Below are positions 53,967-62,898 of a stretch of 64,000 nucleotides of DNA, in pieces. How positions within the stretch are numbered: the stretch's first letter is position 1; each line of letters begins with the position of its first letter. Under the pieces are notes generated by a model. That model made no database searches, had not been told where the DNA came from, and worked only from the letters and a program-made list of their open reading frames with translations. Location: NCBI GenBank assembly GCA_027482185.1, contig JAIXWF010000023.1, forward strand, positions 1 to 64,000, read 5' to 3'. Made by a program: the position numbers and the translations under genes. The stretch is from Opitutaceae bacterium. Lineage in GTDB: Bacteria; Verrucomicrobiota; Verrucomicrobiia; Opitutales; Opitutaceae.

Positions 53967-54473
53967 ATGAACTCCGCCCTGCAGTTGATCGCCCCCAATG
54001 TCGTCATGGGTGCCCGCGTGAAGATTTACGCGTTCACGAACCTCTACGGCTGCACGCTCGGCGACGACGTCAAGGTCGGCACCTTCGTCGAAATCCAGAA
54101 AGGGGCGCGGATCGGCGACCGCTGCAAAATTTCGAGCCACACCTTCATCTGCGAGGGCGTCACCCTCGAGAGCGACGTGTTCATCGGGCACGGCGTGATG
54201 TTCACCAACGACCGGTTCCCGCGCGCCTCCACCGCGGACGGGAAACCCCAGACGGATGCCGACTGGGTATGTCTGCCCACGCTCGTCAAACGCGGCGCCT
54301 CCATCGGCTCCAACGCGACCCTTCTCTGCGGCATCACGATCGGCGCCGGCGCCATGGTCGGCGCCGGCAGCGTGGTGACCGCCGACGTGCCCGACGGCGC
54401 CGTGGTGGTCGGCAATCCCGCGCGAATCATCCGCCAGCTTGAACCCCGTTCCCATGCAGGTCCCGTTTCTTGA
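53967..54473 (+). CDS. Hexapeptide-repeat N-acetyltransferase, WbpD/WlbB-like
   Basis: 168 residues of left-handed beta-helix (LTLGDDVKVGTFVEIQKG-like repeats, KISSHTFICEGVTLESDVFI). Family markers are FIGHGVMFTNDRFPRA and the closing VVVGNPARIIRQL. WbpD acetylates the 3-amino group of UDP-GlcNAc(3NH2)A, giving the diacetamido sugar. It overlaps the following aminotransferase by 20 bases, and the preceding oxidoreductase is 22 bases away. Confidence 0.88.
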   Translation: MNSALQLIAPNVVMGARVKIYAFTNLYGCTLGDDVKVGTFVEIQKGARIGDRCKISSHTFICEGVTLESDVFIGHGVMFTNDRFPRASTADGKPQTDADWVCLPTLVKRGASIGSNATLLCGITIGAGAMVGAGSVVTADVPDGAVVVGNPARIIRQLEPRSHAGPVS

Positions 54474-55590
54474 TCTCAAGGCGCAGCACGCGCCCATCCG
54501 CGACGAAATCGCACGCGGTATCGCCGCGGTGATCGACGACAGTGCGTTCGCCGGCGGCAAGTACGTCGCGGAGTTCGAAACCGACTTCGCCCGATACTGC
54601 GGCACGCGTTTCGCCATCGGCGTCGGCAACGGCACCGAATCGCTTTGGCTCTGCCTGCTCGCGCTCGGCATCAAGCCGGGCGACGAGGTGATCACGGTGG
54701 CCGCGACCTTCATTGCGACCGCGGAAGCCATCAGCCACGCGGGCGCCGTGCCCGTCTTTGTCGACGTGGACGAACGGACTTCGCTGATGGATCCCGAATT
54801 GCTCGCCGCCGCCATCACCCCGCGGACCAAGGCGATCATCCCGGTGCACCTATACGGCCAGGTGGCCGACATGGATCCGATCCTGCGGATCGCCCGCGCG
54901 CACGGCATTCCCGTGATCGAGGACGCGGCGCAGGCCCACGGGGCGACCTACCGGGGCCGCCAAGCCGGCAGTCTCGGCCGCGCCGGTTCGTTCAGTTTCT
55001 ACCCCGGCAAAAATCTCGGCGCGATGGGCGAAGCCGGCGCGATCACGACGGACGACGCCGACTTGGCGGACCGCCTGCGGGTCCTGCGCGACCACGGCCA
55101 GCGCACCAAATACAATCATTTCGAAATCGGCTGGAATTCCCGGATGGACGGAATGCAGGCCGCCGTCCTGCGCATCAAGCTCCGGCGGTTAACCGAAGGC
55201 AACAGCCGCCGCCGGGCGCACTCCGAACATTACCGGAATCTCCTCGCCGGCACCCCGGGCATCGTGCTGCCGGAAATCCGCGGCACCGGCGAATCCAGCC
55301 ACCACCTTTTTGTCGTCCGCGTGCGGGAACGCGACCGGGTCATCGCCGAAATGGCCAAGCGCGGTATCGGCTGCGGCATCCACTACCCGATCCCGGTGCA
55401 CCGGCAGCCCGCGTACGCGGCGCACGCCGTATCACGGGCGAGCCTGCCGATCACGGAACGCTGGGCGGAGGAAGTCGTCTCGCTGCCGATGTACCCGGAG
55501 CTGCAGGAATCCCAAGTCGCCGCGGCCGCGCAGGCCCTGAAGTCCGTCGTCGCCGAATTGTCGCCCGCCGCGGCCGCCGCCGTGCCGTGA
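54454..55590 (+). CDS. DegT/DnrJ/EryC1/StrS aminotransferase, WbpE/WlbC-like
   Basis: 378 residues from ATG 54454, inside the previous gene's end (TTG 54439 is an alternative). PLP-dependent sugar aminotransferase: QVPFLDLKAQHAPIRDEI, GVGNGTESLWLCLLALGI, DEVITVAATFIATAEAI, VIEDAAQAHGATY and the Schiff-base region FSFYPGKNLGAMGEAGAI (Lys in PGKN). Conserved EIGWNSRMDGMQAAVL follows. It should aminate the 3-keto sugar made by the oxidoreductase. The stop overlaps the GTG of the next gene. Confidence 0.92.
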   Translation: MQVPFLDLKAQHAPIRDEIARGIAAVIDDSAFAGGKYVAEFETDFARYCGTRFAIGVGNGTESLWLCLLALGIKPGDEVITVAATFIATAEAISHAGAVPVFVDVDERTSLMDPELLAAAITPRTKAIIPVHLYGQVADMDPILRIARAHGIPVIEDAAQAHGATYRGRQAGSLGRAGSFSFYPGKNLGAMGEAGAITTDDADLADRLRVLRDHGQRTKYNHFEIGWNSRMDGMQAAVLRIKLRRLTEGNSRRRAHSEHYRNLLAGTPGIVLPEIRGTGESSHHLFVVRVRERDRVIAEMAKRGIGCGIHYPIPVHRQPAYAAHAVSRASLPITERWAEEVVSLPMYPELQESQVAAAAQALKSVVAELSPAAAAAVP

Positions 55591-56618
55591 ATTCCGTCGC
55601 GCTAGTCGATCCGCTGCTCGATGCGGCGTGGGAACGGTCGCTCGACGCCTTCCCGGACGCGACCTCATTCCATTCCGCCGCGTGGCTGCGCGTGCTCGCG
55701 GAGACCTATGCGTTCCGTCCCCTGGGCCTGCTGGCCATGCGCGGAGAAGCCGTCGTCGGCTGCCTGCCTTTGGTGGAAGCCAAAACGTGGCTGACGCCGC
55801 GCCGCGGAATCTCCCTGCCGTTCACGGACGAATGCCGCATCCTTGGCGACGCCGCCGCGCGGACCGCGCTGGTCGAGCGTGCCTTGGCGGAAAGCGAAGC
55901 CCGGGGTTGGCGCTACTGCGAGTTCCGGGACCCCGGCGCGATGGCCGAGTCGACCCCGGCACGGGACGAATTTTTCGGCCACGAGTTGCGGCTGGAACAG
56001 GATCAGGCGGCGGTGTTCGCGCGACTGGACGGCGCCGTGCGCCAGGCGGTGAGAAAGGCGGAACGCGGCGGCCTGCGGATCGAGTTTTCGTCCGGCGCGG
56101 AAGCGATGCGCGACTACTATGCCCTGCATTGCCTGACCCGGCAGCGCCACGGCACCCCGCCGCAGCCGTTCGCGTTTTTCGCGAACCTGCGGCGGCACGT
56201 GCTCGCCGCCGGCGCCGGCCAGGTCGTTTCGGCCCGCCACGGCGACCGCGTGGTGGCGAGCGCGGTCTTCCTCCATCGCGGCCGCCACGCGATCTACAAG
56301 TTCGGCGCCTCGGACGAGGCGTTCCAGTCGCTCCGGGCCAACAACCTCGTCATGTGGAACGCGATCGCCTGGTATTCCGAAAGGGGATACGAGACCTTCG
56401 ATTTCGGCCGCACCGACACCGCCAACGAAGGCCTCCGCCGGTACAAACGTTCCTGGGGCGCGGCCGAACGGCGCGTGCGCTACTACCGATTCGACCGGCG
56501 GACCCGCCGCTGCACCGCCGCCCGGCCCGGCGGCGGCTGGGCCGCCCGCATCGTCCGCCGCCTGCCCCGCCCGGTCGCGCGCCTGATCGGTCTCGCGCTC
56601 TACCGGCACGCCGCCTAA
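55587..56618 (+). CDS. FemAB-like GNAT-fold acyl/aminoacyl transferase
   Basis: 343 residues from GTG 55587 (GTGA overlap with the aminotransferase stop). The tandem GNAT fold of FemAB-related proteins is suggested by FHSAAWLRVLAETYAF, RQAVRKAERGGLRI, a YALHCLTRQRHGTP segment, AIYKFGASDEAFQSLRANN and DFGRTDTANEGLRRYKRSWG. Such proteins are frequent in EPS and exosortase-linked clusters, where they probably decorate the polysaccharide or its lipid precursor. The acyl donor is unknown. Confidence 0.8.
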   Translation: MNSVALVDPLLDAAWERSLDAFPDATSFHSAAWLRVLAETYAFRPLGLLAMRGEAVVGCLPLVEAKTWLTPRRGISLPFTDECRILGDAAARTALVERALAESEARGWRYCEFRDPGAMAESTPARDEFFGHELRLEQDQAAVFARLDGAVRQAVRKAERGGLRIEFSSGAEAMRDYYALHCLTRQRHGTPPQPFAFFANLRRHVLAAGAGQVVSARHGDRVVASAVFLHRGRHAIYKFGASDEAFQSLRANNLVMWNAIAWYSERGYETFDFGRTDTANEGLRRYKRSWGAAERRVRYYRFDRRTRRCTAARPGGGWAARIVRRLPRPVARLIGLALYRHAA

Positions 56619-56627
56619 TCTCCCGCC

Positions 56628-58862
56628 ATGAATGCACCCGCCACCGCCGAAAGCGGATCCAGTTTCAAGATCGGTGACATTTACTACATCCTCTTCCGGC
56701 ACAAGTGGAAGATTCTGGTCTGCACCCTGGTGGGCGTGATCGCCGCCGGTGTCGTCTACAAGACGATGCGGCCGCCGTTCCGTTCGGTCGCGAAGCTGTT
56801 CGTGCGTTTCGTCATCACCGAGGGCAAATCGCTCGGCCCGAACCAGGGCGACGCCTCGGCAAAATCGCCCGACCAGCGCGGCGAGACCATCATGACGGGT
56901 GAAAAGGAAATCATCCTGAGCGCCGATTTGGCGTACAAGGTGGCGGAGTCCGTAGGCGCGGAAAAAATCCTGGCCAAGGCCGGCGGCGGCAAAGAGCTGG
57001 CGAAGGCCATCGGCTTGGTGCGCAACGGACTCAGCGTGAGCGTGCCCGCCCGCAGCAGCGTGATGCACGTTTCCCTGGAACACCCCGACGCGGAGGTCGT
57101 GCAGCCGATCCTGAGGGAAGTCGTCGAACGCTACCTCAAACTGCACGTCGAGACGCACCGCAGCACCGGCATGTCGCTCGACACGCTGGTTCAGGAAACG
57201 GACCAGCTCCGTTCGCGGCTGGCCCAGACGGAGGCGGATCTGCGCAAGGCCCGCCTCGAGGCCGGCGTGGTTTCCCTCGACGCCACCAAGCAGGCGTACA
57301 TCGACCACCTGAACAAGATCCGGGACCAGATTTTCTCGGCGCAGGCCGAACTCGCGGCCCAGATCGCGATCCTCGACGAGATCAACAAGCGCAACCCCGA
57401 CAAACCGAAGCTGGAGGTGCCGAAGGCGGACAACGCGGCGCCGTTGCCGCCCGGCAAACTGGAGGAATACAAGGTGGCCCTGCAGCGCCTCGCCAGCCTC
57501 CAGCTGGCCGAGCAGAACCTGCTGGCGCAGTTCAAACCCGAGAGCCCGCGCGTCCAGGAACTGCGGGCCCAGATCGAGAAGGCCGAAGCGGCCAAGAATG
57601 CGCTGCTGGTCGCTTACCCGGAACTGATCCGCGTCTCCGCGCCGCCCCCGCCGACGGCACCCGTGCAGGCGACCCCGAACCTCACCCCCGATCTCAATCC
57701 GGTGAACGTCATCACCCAGATCGCCGCGCTGCAGGCCCGGATCAAGGCGCTCAATTCCCAAATCGATGTCGTCCGCGCCGATGCGGCGAAAGTCGACCAG
57801 CTCGAGGGCACGATCACGGCCTTGGTTCGGAAAAAGGAATTGGACGAGGGCAACTTCCGCTACTACGCCGCCGCGCTGGAACAGGCGCGGATCAACGAGA
57901 CCCTCGGCAACGGCAAGGTCTCCAACATCGGCGTGATCCAGTCGCCCTCGGCGCCGTTCCCGGACTATACGAAAATCTACAAGATCGCCGGCGGCCTCGC
58001 CGCCGGCGGCCTGGTCCTCGGCCTCGCGTGGGCCGCGGCGCTCGAGCTGCTGTTCGACCACAGCATCCGCCGGGCGGAAAACATCAGCCTGCAGATGAAG
58101 GCCCCGCTCTTTCTGGAAATTCCGCACCTCCGCCGCCGGAAACGTTCGCTGCGGGAGTTGCTGCGCTTCGGGCGCAAATCGGCCAAAAATGCCGCCGTCG
58201 AGCCCCGCCAGTTTCTCGATCGCGGTCTGGCGGAGGAATCGAGGATCTTCCACGAGACGCTGCGCGACCGGCTGATCGCCCACTTCGAAAGCAAGGGTCT
58301 CACCCACAAACCCAAGCTCGTGGCCGTCACGAGTGTGTCGCCCGGCGCCGGCGTGACTTCGATCGCGAACGGATTGGCGCGCAGCCTTTCCGAAACCGGC
58401 GACGGCCACGTGCTGCTGGTCGATCTCACGACGGGCAACGCGACGTCCCAGCACTTCTCCGACGGACGCCCCCGCTGCGAGCTCGACGAGCTCATGCAGT
58501 CGCGGGAATCCGCGCGCGTCGACGACAACCTGTACGTGGTGACCGAGGGCAAGAACAACGACGAGTTGTCGCGCCACCTGCCCCTCCGTTTCTCGAAGAT
58601 CGTGCCCAAGCTCAAGGCCAGCGACTTCGACTATATCATCTTCGATCTGCCGCAGGTCAGCCAGGTGAGCATCACCCCGCGGCTGTCGAGTTTCATGGAC
58701 ATGACCCTGCTCGTCGTGGAGTCGGAGAAAACGAATCTGGAAATCGCCCGCCGCGCGGCGGAACTGCTCCGCAGCACCAAGTCGAATCTCGGCGTCGTCA
58801 TGAACAAGACCAAGCACTACGTTCCGGCGCGCCTGCACCAAGAACTGCTTGTGTCGACGTGA
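56628..58862 (+). CDS. Wzz-type chain-length regulator fused to a BY-kinase-like domain with degenerate P-loop
   Basis: 744 residues. The Wzz domain starts GDIYYILFRHKWKILV with a membrane helix (about 24-46). A long coiled-coil periplasmic part (about 170-330 and 370-440) leads to the second helix (about 446-468, IAGGLAAGGLVLGLAWAAAL). The cytoplasmic domain (about 560-744) resembles bacterial tyrosine kinases/MinD: VAVTSVSPGAGVTSIANGLA, VLLVDLTTGN, FDYIIFDLPQVSQ and VVESEKTNLEIARRAAELL. The Walker A lacks its invariant Lys (GAGVTS where GxGKS/T is expected), and no C-terminal Tyr cluster exists, so kinase activity is doubtful. It probably sets polymer length. Confidence 0.87.
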   Translation: MNAPATAESGSSFKIGDIYYILFRHKWKILVCTLVGVIAAGVVYKTMRPPFRSVAKLFVRFVITEGKSLGPNQGDASAKSPDQRGETIMTGEKEIILSADLAYKVAESVGAEKILAKAGGGKELAKAIGLVRNGLSVSVPARSSVMHVSLEHPDAEVVQPILREVVERYLKLHVETHRSTGMSLDTLVQETDQLRSRLAQTEADLRKARLEAGVVSLDATKQAYIDHLNKIRDQIFSAQAELAAQIAILDEINKRNPDKPKLEVPKADNAAPLPPGKLEEYKVALQRLASLQLAEQNLLAQFKPESPRVQELRAQIEKAEAAKNALLVAYPELIRVSAPPPPTAPVQATPNLTPDLNPVNVITQIAALQARIKALNSQIDVVRADAAKVDQLEGTITALVRKKELDEGNFRYYAAALEQARINETLGNGKVSNIGVIQSPSAPFPDYTKIYKIAGGLAAGGLVLGLAWAAALELLFDHSIRRAENISLQMKAPLFLEIPHLRRRKRSLRELLRFGRKSAKNAAVEPRQFLDRGLAEESRIFHETLRDRLIAHFESKGLTHKPKLVAVTSVSPGAGVTSIANGLARSLSETGDGHVLLVDLTTGNATSQHFSDGRPRCELDELMQSRESARVDDNLYVVTEGKNNDELSRHLPLRFSKIVPKLKASDFDYIIFDLPQVSQVSITPRLSSFMDMTLLVVESEKTNLEIARRAAELLRSTKSNLGVVMNKTKHYVPARLHQELLVST

Positions 58863-58939
58863 ACTATCGGGTTTCAACCGCTTCGGTTTCGTCCCGAGAA
58901 TCCGCCCGTGCCAGCCACCTTCCGAGCCCGCCGCCAACG

Positions 58940-59896
58940 ATGCTGAAGAACCGCATGTACTATGCGGTCAAACCGCTGCTGCCGTGGTCTCTGCGCATCG
59001 CGCTGCGCCGGATCGTCGCGCGGCGGATTGCCAGGAAATCGAGCGGGATTTGGCCGATCAATCCGGCGACGGCAAAGCCGCCCGCGGACTGGCCCGGCTG
59101 GCCGGGCGGCAAACAGTTCGCCGTGGTCCTCACTCACGACGTCGAAGGCCAGCGCGGCTTGGCCCGCTGCGCCGAGTTGGCGAACCGGGAAGCGAAACTG
59201 GGGTTTCGCTCCTCCTTCAATTTCATCCCGGAAGGCGATTACCGCGTCTCGCCCACCCTCCGCCGGGAATTCGAGGCACGGGGATTCGAAGTCGGGGTGC
59301 ATGACCTGAAGCACGACGGCAAACTCTACGACAGTCGGGAAGGTTTCCGGCAGCACGCCCGCCAGATCAACCGCTACCTTTCGGAGTGGCAGGCGGTCGG
59401 GTTCCGCTCCGGCTTCATGTACCACAATCTCGATTGGCTGCACGACCTCGACGCCGAATACGACGCGTCGACGTTCGATACCGACCCTTTCGAGCCGCAG
59501 CCCGACGCAGCCCACACCATCTTTCCGTTCTGGGTCGATTCCCCGGCCGGGTCGGCCGCAAAAAAGCCGGGATACGTCGAGCTGCCCTACACGCTGCCGC
59601 AGGATTCGACCCTCTTCATGATTTTCCAGGAATCCGCCGGAACGATCTGGAAAAACAAACTGGATTGGGTGGTCCGGCAGGGCGGCATGGTATTGGTCAA
59701 CGTCCATCCCGACTATCTTCACCTCGGGCCCGTGACATCGGCCGGCGGGACCACCGTGATGGATCACTACGCCAATCTGCTCGCCTACATCAAAGAAACC
59801 TATCCCGGAGCCTATTGGCACGCCCTGCCCCGCGACGTCGCGGCCTTCGTCCGCTCCTGGAAGAAAATCGCCCCCGCGCTCCCCTCGGTCCAATGA
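58940..59896 (+). CDS. Polysaccharide deacetylase-family protein
   Basis: 318 residues from ATG 58940; a GTG at 58859, overlapping the previous stop, would add 27 residues. The NodB-like barrel has AVVLTHDVEGQRG (motif 1 Asp), FNFIPEGDYRVS, VGVHDLKHDGKLYDS (motif 2 His-x-x-x-His), GFRSGFMYHNLDWLH (motif 3 Arg) and MVLVNVHPDYLHLG (C-terminal His). The family removes N- or O-acetyl groups from polysaccharides. No signal peptide is obvious, so it may act on lipid-linked or cytoplasmic-face substrate. Its stop overlaps the next start. Confidence 0.85.
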   Translation: MLKNRMYYAVKPLLPWSLRIALRRIVARRIARKSSGIWPINPATAKPPADWPGWPGGKQFAVVLTHDVEGQRGLARCAELANREAKLGFRSSFNFIPEGDYRVSPTLRREFEARGFEVGVHDLKHDGKLYDSREGFRQHARQINRYLSEWQAVGFRSGFMYHNLDWLHDLDAEYDASTFDTDPFEPQPDAAHTIFPFWVDSPAGSAAKKPGYVELPYTLPQDSTLFMIFQESAGTIWKNKLDWVVRQGGMVLVNVHPDYLHLGPVTSAGGTTVMDHYANLLAYIKETYPGAYWHALPRDVAAFVRSWKKIAPALPSVQ

Positions 59897-61335
59897 TTCG
59901 GCTACGCCACAAGCTCTTCATCCACGCCCTGCGCGGCCTCGATCAGGCGATCCTTTACGGGACCCTCCTTGCCGTGATCGACTTGGTCGCCCGCGGACGC
60001 AGTCCGGCCGGGCAACCCATCCAGCAGATCCTGCGCGAAGCCTACAAACCCGCCGACTCCTTCGGGATGCTGATTCTGATCGTCGGCTGGATCATGATCT
60101 TCAACCGGCTGGTGAGCTATCAGACCAACCGATTCACCACGCTCAAGGACGACATTTTCGACGTGCTCAAAGCGACGTCGGTTTCCGCGTTCCTGCTGAT
60201 CGTCGTCAGCACCGCCTTCGACTTCGGCCGCGTCAACAACAAGGTCATCGTTCTCTTCTGGGCCGGCGCCACCGTTCTGGCGATGCTCAGCCGCATCGGC
60301 GCCCGCGCCCTGCTGACAACGGCCCGGCGCCAAGGCTACAACTACCGCCACCTGCTGATCATCGGCCACAACGCCGAGGCGCTGCGCATGGCGGCGCGCA
60401 TCGAGGCGCTGCCCGAACTCGGCTACAAGATCGTCGGCTTTGTCGCCGAGCCGACCGTCGGCACCCCGCCCCCGGAAACCAAGATCGCCCCGGTCGTCGG
60501 CCAGCTGTCGGAGGTCCAACGGATCCTCGAACAGGGCTCGGTCGACGAAATGATCGTCTGCCTGCCGATCCGGGAACACGTTGCCACCGTGTTCGACCTC
60601 GTCCGGCTCGCGGAGGAACTCGGCATCGTCGTCCGGCTCTTCCCCGATGCGGCCGGTTCGAAATTCCTCGAACGTCTCCACCTCGAGAAGTTCGACGGCG
60701 ACCACGTCATTACGCTGTTTCGCGAACAGATGCTCCTGCAGCTCCTCGGCAAGCGCGTGATGGATATCGTCGTTTCCTTCACCCTGCTCGTCCTGCTGAG
60801 CCCGCTGCTCGCGTTCGTCGCCCTCGCGATCAAGTTCTCCAGCCCCGGCCCGATCTTCTTCATCCAGAAACGCGTCGGGATGAACAAGCGCATCTTCCAC
60901 CTCTACAAGTTCCGCTCGATGTTCATCGACGCCGAGAAACGCCGCCGCGAACTCGCCCACCTGAACGAGATGGACGGCCCCGTCTTCAAAATCAAAAACG
61001 ACCCTCGCATCACCCCGCTCGGTCATTTCATCCGCAAGACGAGCATCGACGAATTGCCCCAGCTCCTGAACGTCCTCCTGGGCGAGATGAGCCTCGTCGG
61101 CCCGCGCCCGCCGATCCCCGAGGAAGTCGATCGCTACGATTGGCTCTACCGCAAGCGCCTCTCGATCAAGCCGGGCATCACCTGCCTCTGGCAGATCAGC
61201 GGCCGCAACCACATCTCGTTCAAGCAGTGGATGGAGCTGGACCAAACCTACATCAAGAACTGGTCCCTCTGGCTCGACATCAAGATCCTCGTGAAGACCG
61301 TCCCGGCGGTCCTCTTCCAACGCGGAGCAAGTTGA
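59893..61335 (+). CDS. Polyprenyl glycosylphosphotransferase, long WcaJ/WbaP-type
   Basis: 480 residues from ATG 59893 (ATGA overlap). Four N-terminal membrane helices (to about 145) and a Rossmann-like CoA-binding domain ([28 protein letters not shown]) precede the catalytic core: [68 protein letters not shown] and [16 protein letters not shown], ending [19 protein letters not shown]. This full-length form is the usual EPS initiator. It is the second such enzyme in the cluster. Confidence 0.93.
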   Translation: MIRLRHKLFIHALRGLDQAILYGTLLAVIDLVARGRSPAGQPIQQILREAYKPADSFGMLILIVGWIMIFNRLVSYQTNRFTTLKDDIFDVLKATSVSAFLLIVVSTAFDFGRVNNKVIVLFWAGATVLAMLSRIGARALLTTARRQGYNYRHLLIIGHNAEALRMAARIEALPELGYKIVGFVAEPTVGTPPPETKIAPVVGQLSEVQRILEQGSVDEMIVCLPIREHVATVFDLVRLAEELGIVVRLFPDAAGSKFLERLHLEKFDGDHVITLFREQMLLQLLGKRVMDIVVSFTLLVLLSPLLAFVALAIKFSSPGPIFFIQKRVGMNKRIFHLYKFRSMFIDAEKRRRELAHLNEMDGPVFKIKNDPRITPLGHFIRKTSIDELPQLLNVLLGEMSLVGPRPPIPEEVDRYDWLYRKRLSIKPGITCLWQISGRNHISFKQWMELDQTYIKNWSLWLDIKILVKTVPAVLFQRGAS

Positions 61336-61337
61336 CC

Positions 61338-61808
61338 ATGGCGCCCTCCCCTGCAGGCCGCCGTGTCCGGCTGGCGGCCATCTCTTCCGGCGGCGGCCAC
61401 TGGGTCCAGCTGCAACGCCTGCGCCCGGCTTTCGCCGATTGCGATGTCACGTTTCTCACCGTCAAAGAAGGCTACCGTTCGGATGTGGGCGACGCCGGCT
61501 TCCGGGTCATTCCCGACGCGAACCGCTCCAACAAACTGAAACTCCTGCGCACCGCGCTCGTGGTGTTTTGGCAACTCTTCCGGCTGCGGCCCGACGTCGT
61601 GATCTCGACCGGCGCCGCCCCGGGATACTTCGGCATCCGCGCCGGCAAGCTCCTCGGCGCCCGGACCATCTGGGTCGACAGCGTCGCCAACGTCGAGGAA
61701 CTCTCGATGTCCGGCCAGCGCATCGGCGCCCACGCCGATCTCTGGCTCACCCAGTGGCCGCACCTCGCGCGTCCCACCGGCCCCTTTCACGTCGGGAGCG
61801 TCCTATGA
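61338..61808 (+). CDS. Alg14/PssD-like glycosyltransferase membrane subunit
   Basis: 156 residues. It opens RLAAISSGGGHWVQLQRLRP, the nucleotide-sugar glycosyltransferase glycine loop, followed by VFWQLFRLRPDVVISTGAAP, KLLGARTIWVDSVANVEELS and SGQRIGAHADLWLTQWPHLA. It represents the N-terminal half of a GT-B enzyme. In eukaryotic Alg14/Alg13 and rhizobial PssD/PssE the two halves are separate polypeptides; the next gene is the matching partner. The stop overlaps that ATG. Confidence 0.88.
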   Translation: MAPSPAGRRVRLAAISSGGGHWVQLQRLRPAFADCDVTFLTVKEGYRSDVGDAGFRVIPDANRSNKLKLLRTALVVFWQLFRLRPDVVISTGAAPGYFGIRAGKLLGARTIWVDSVANVEELSMSGQRIGAHADLWLTQWPHLARPTGPFHVGSVL

Positions 61809-62326
61809 TCTTCGTCACTGTCGGCACCGACCTGCCGTTCGACCGGATGGTCAAAGTCATCGACGAATGGGCCGGCGCGACCGGCCGGAAGGACGTGTTC
61901 GCCCAGATCGGGGAAACGGAATTCCGGCCGCGCCATCTGGCGTTCAGCAAATTTCTCGAGCCGCCGGATTTCGTCCGGAATTTCTCCCAGGCCTCGACGA
62001 TCGTCGCCCACGCCGGCATGGGCACGATCCTCTCCGCGCTGCGCTACGAGAAACCGATCCTGGTCATGCCCCGCCGCGCTTCGCTCGGCGAACAGCGCAA
62101 CGAGCACCAACTCGCCACCGCCAAACGCCTGTCCGAGATGGGCAAGATCACGGTCGCCTTCGACGAAGCGGAACTCCGCCGTTGTCTCGAAGATCTGGGC
62201 CGGCTCCAGCCGCGCGAGAAGATCGGCGCGCACGCGAGTCCGGCCCTGATCCAAGGCCTCAAAGACTACATTCACTCCGGCCGCCACCCGGCCCGGCCCG
62301 GCGGCGCGCCGCCGCACGCCGCATGA
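61805..62326 (+). CDS. Alg13/PssE-like glycosyltransferase catalytic subunit
   Basis: 173 residues. C-terminal half of a GT28-type enzyme: MIFVTVGTDLPFDRMVKVID, then NFSQASTIVAHAGMGTILSA (UDP-binding) and KPILVMPRRASLGEQRNEHQ. With the preceding Alg14/PssD-like protein it should form a membrane-recruited heterodimer adding the second or a later sugar to the lipid-linked unit. ATGA overlaps on both sides (61805, 62323) show tight coupling. Confidence 0.88.
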   Translation: MIFVTVGTDLPFDRMVKVIDEWAGATGRKDVFAQIGETEFRPRHLAFSKFLEPPDFVRNFSQASTIVAHAGMGTILSALRYEKPILVMPRRASLGEQRNEHQLATAKRLSEMGKITVAFDEAELRRCLEDLGRLQPREKIGAHASPALIQGLKDYIHSGRHPARPGGAPPHAA

Positions 62327-62895
62327 ACGGTCCGTCCGCTGCCGCCGCCCCGGCCGAAGCCGGCGCCGCGGCGAAGTTGTTCCGTTTCCTCGGTTCGATC
62401 CTCGACCCGCGGATTTACCTCCACGGGCTCCGCATCCTGCACTACTACGGCTACAGCCATGTGCGCGACCGGCGGCAAATCCGCTGCGGCCGCGGCACCG
62501 GCATCGCGCCCAATGTCTCCTTCCGCAACGGCGCCCGCATCGCGATCGGCGAACAATCCCACATCGGCGAACGCGCGTATCTCTGGGCCGGCGACAGCAC
62601 CGGCCGGATCGTCATCGGCAATTTCGTTTCGCTCGCTCCCGAGGTCTTCATCACCGCGTCCGACTACCAATTCGTCGCCGGCGTGCCGTTTCGCCGCCAG
62701 CCCAAGAAGGAACGCGATGTCGTCATCGGCGACGATGTGTGGCTCGGGGCGCGCGTTGTCGTGACCGCCGGCGTCACCATCGGCGCCGGCAGCATTGTCG
62801 GCGCGGGCGCCGTCGTCACCAAGGACATCCCGCCCAACTCGATCGCCGTGGGCGTCCCGGCCCGCGTCGTCGCCCAGCGTTCCTCCGCTTCCTGA
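62323..62895 (+). CDS. Hexapeptide-repeat acyltransferase
   Basis: 190 residues. After an N-terminal helical segment (FRFLGSILDPRIYLHGLRIL), the left-handed beta-helix repeats appear (GTGIAPNVSFRNGARIAIGE, GRIVIGNFVSLAPEVFITAS), followed by DVVIGDDVWLGARVVVTAGV, with the acyl-transfer region, and SIAVGVPARVVAQR. CysE/LacA/NodL superfamily O-acetyltransferase; probable EPS modification. The substrate is not determined. It overlaps the Alg13-like gene by four bases. Confidence 0.85.
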   Translation: MNGPSAAAAPAEAGAAAKLFRFLGSILDPRIYLHGLRILHYYGYSHVRDRRQIRCGRGTGIAPNVSFRNGARIAIGEQSHIGERAYLWAGDSTGRIVIGNFVSLAPEVFITASDYQFVAGVPFRRQPKKERDVVIGDDVWLGARVVVTAGVTIGAGSIVGAGAVVTKDIPPNSIAVGVPARVVAQRSSAS

Positions 62896-62898
62896 CCC

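Noticed and set aside
55665-58937. 1090-residue minus-strand frame opposite the FemAB-like and Wzz genes
   Set aside because: Antisense shadow in GC-rich DNA; no domain, and it crosses several well-supported genes.
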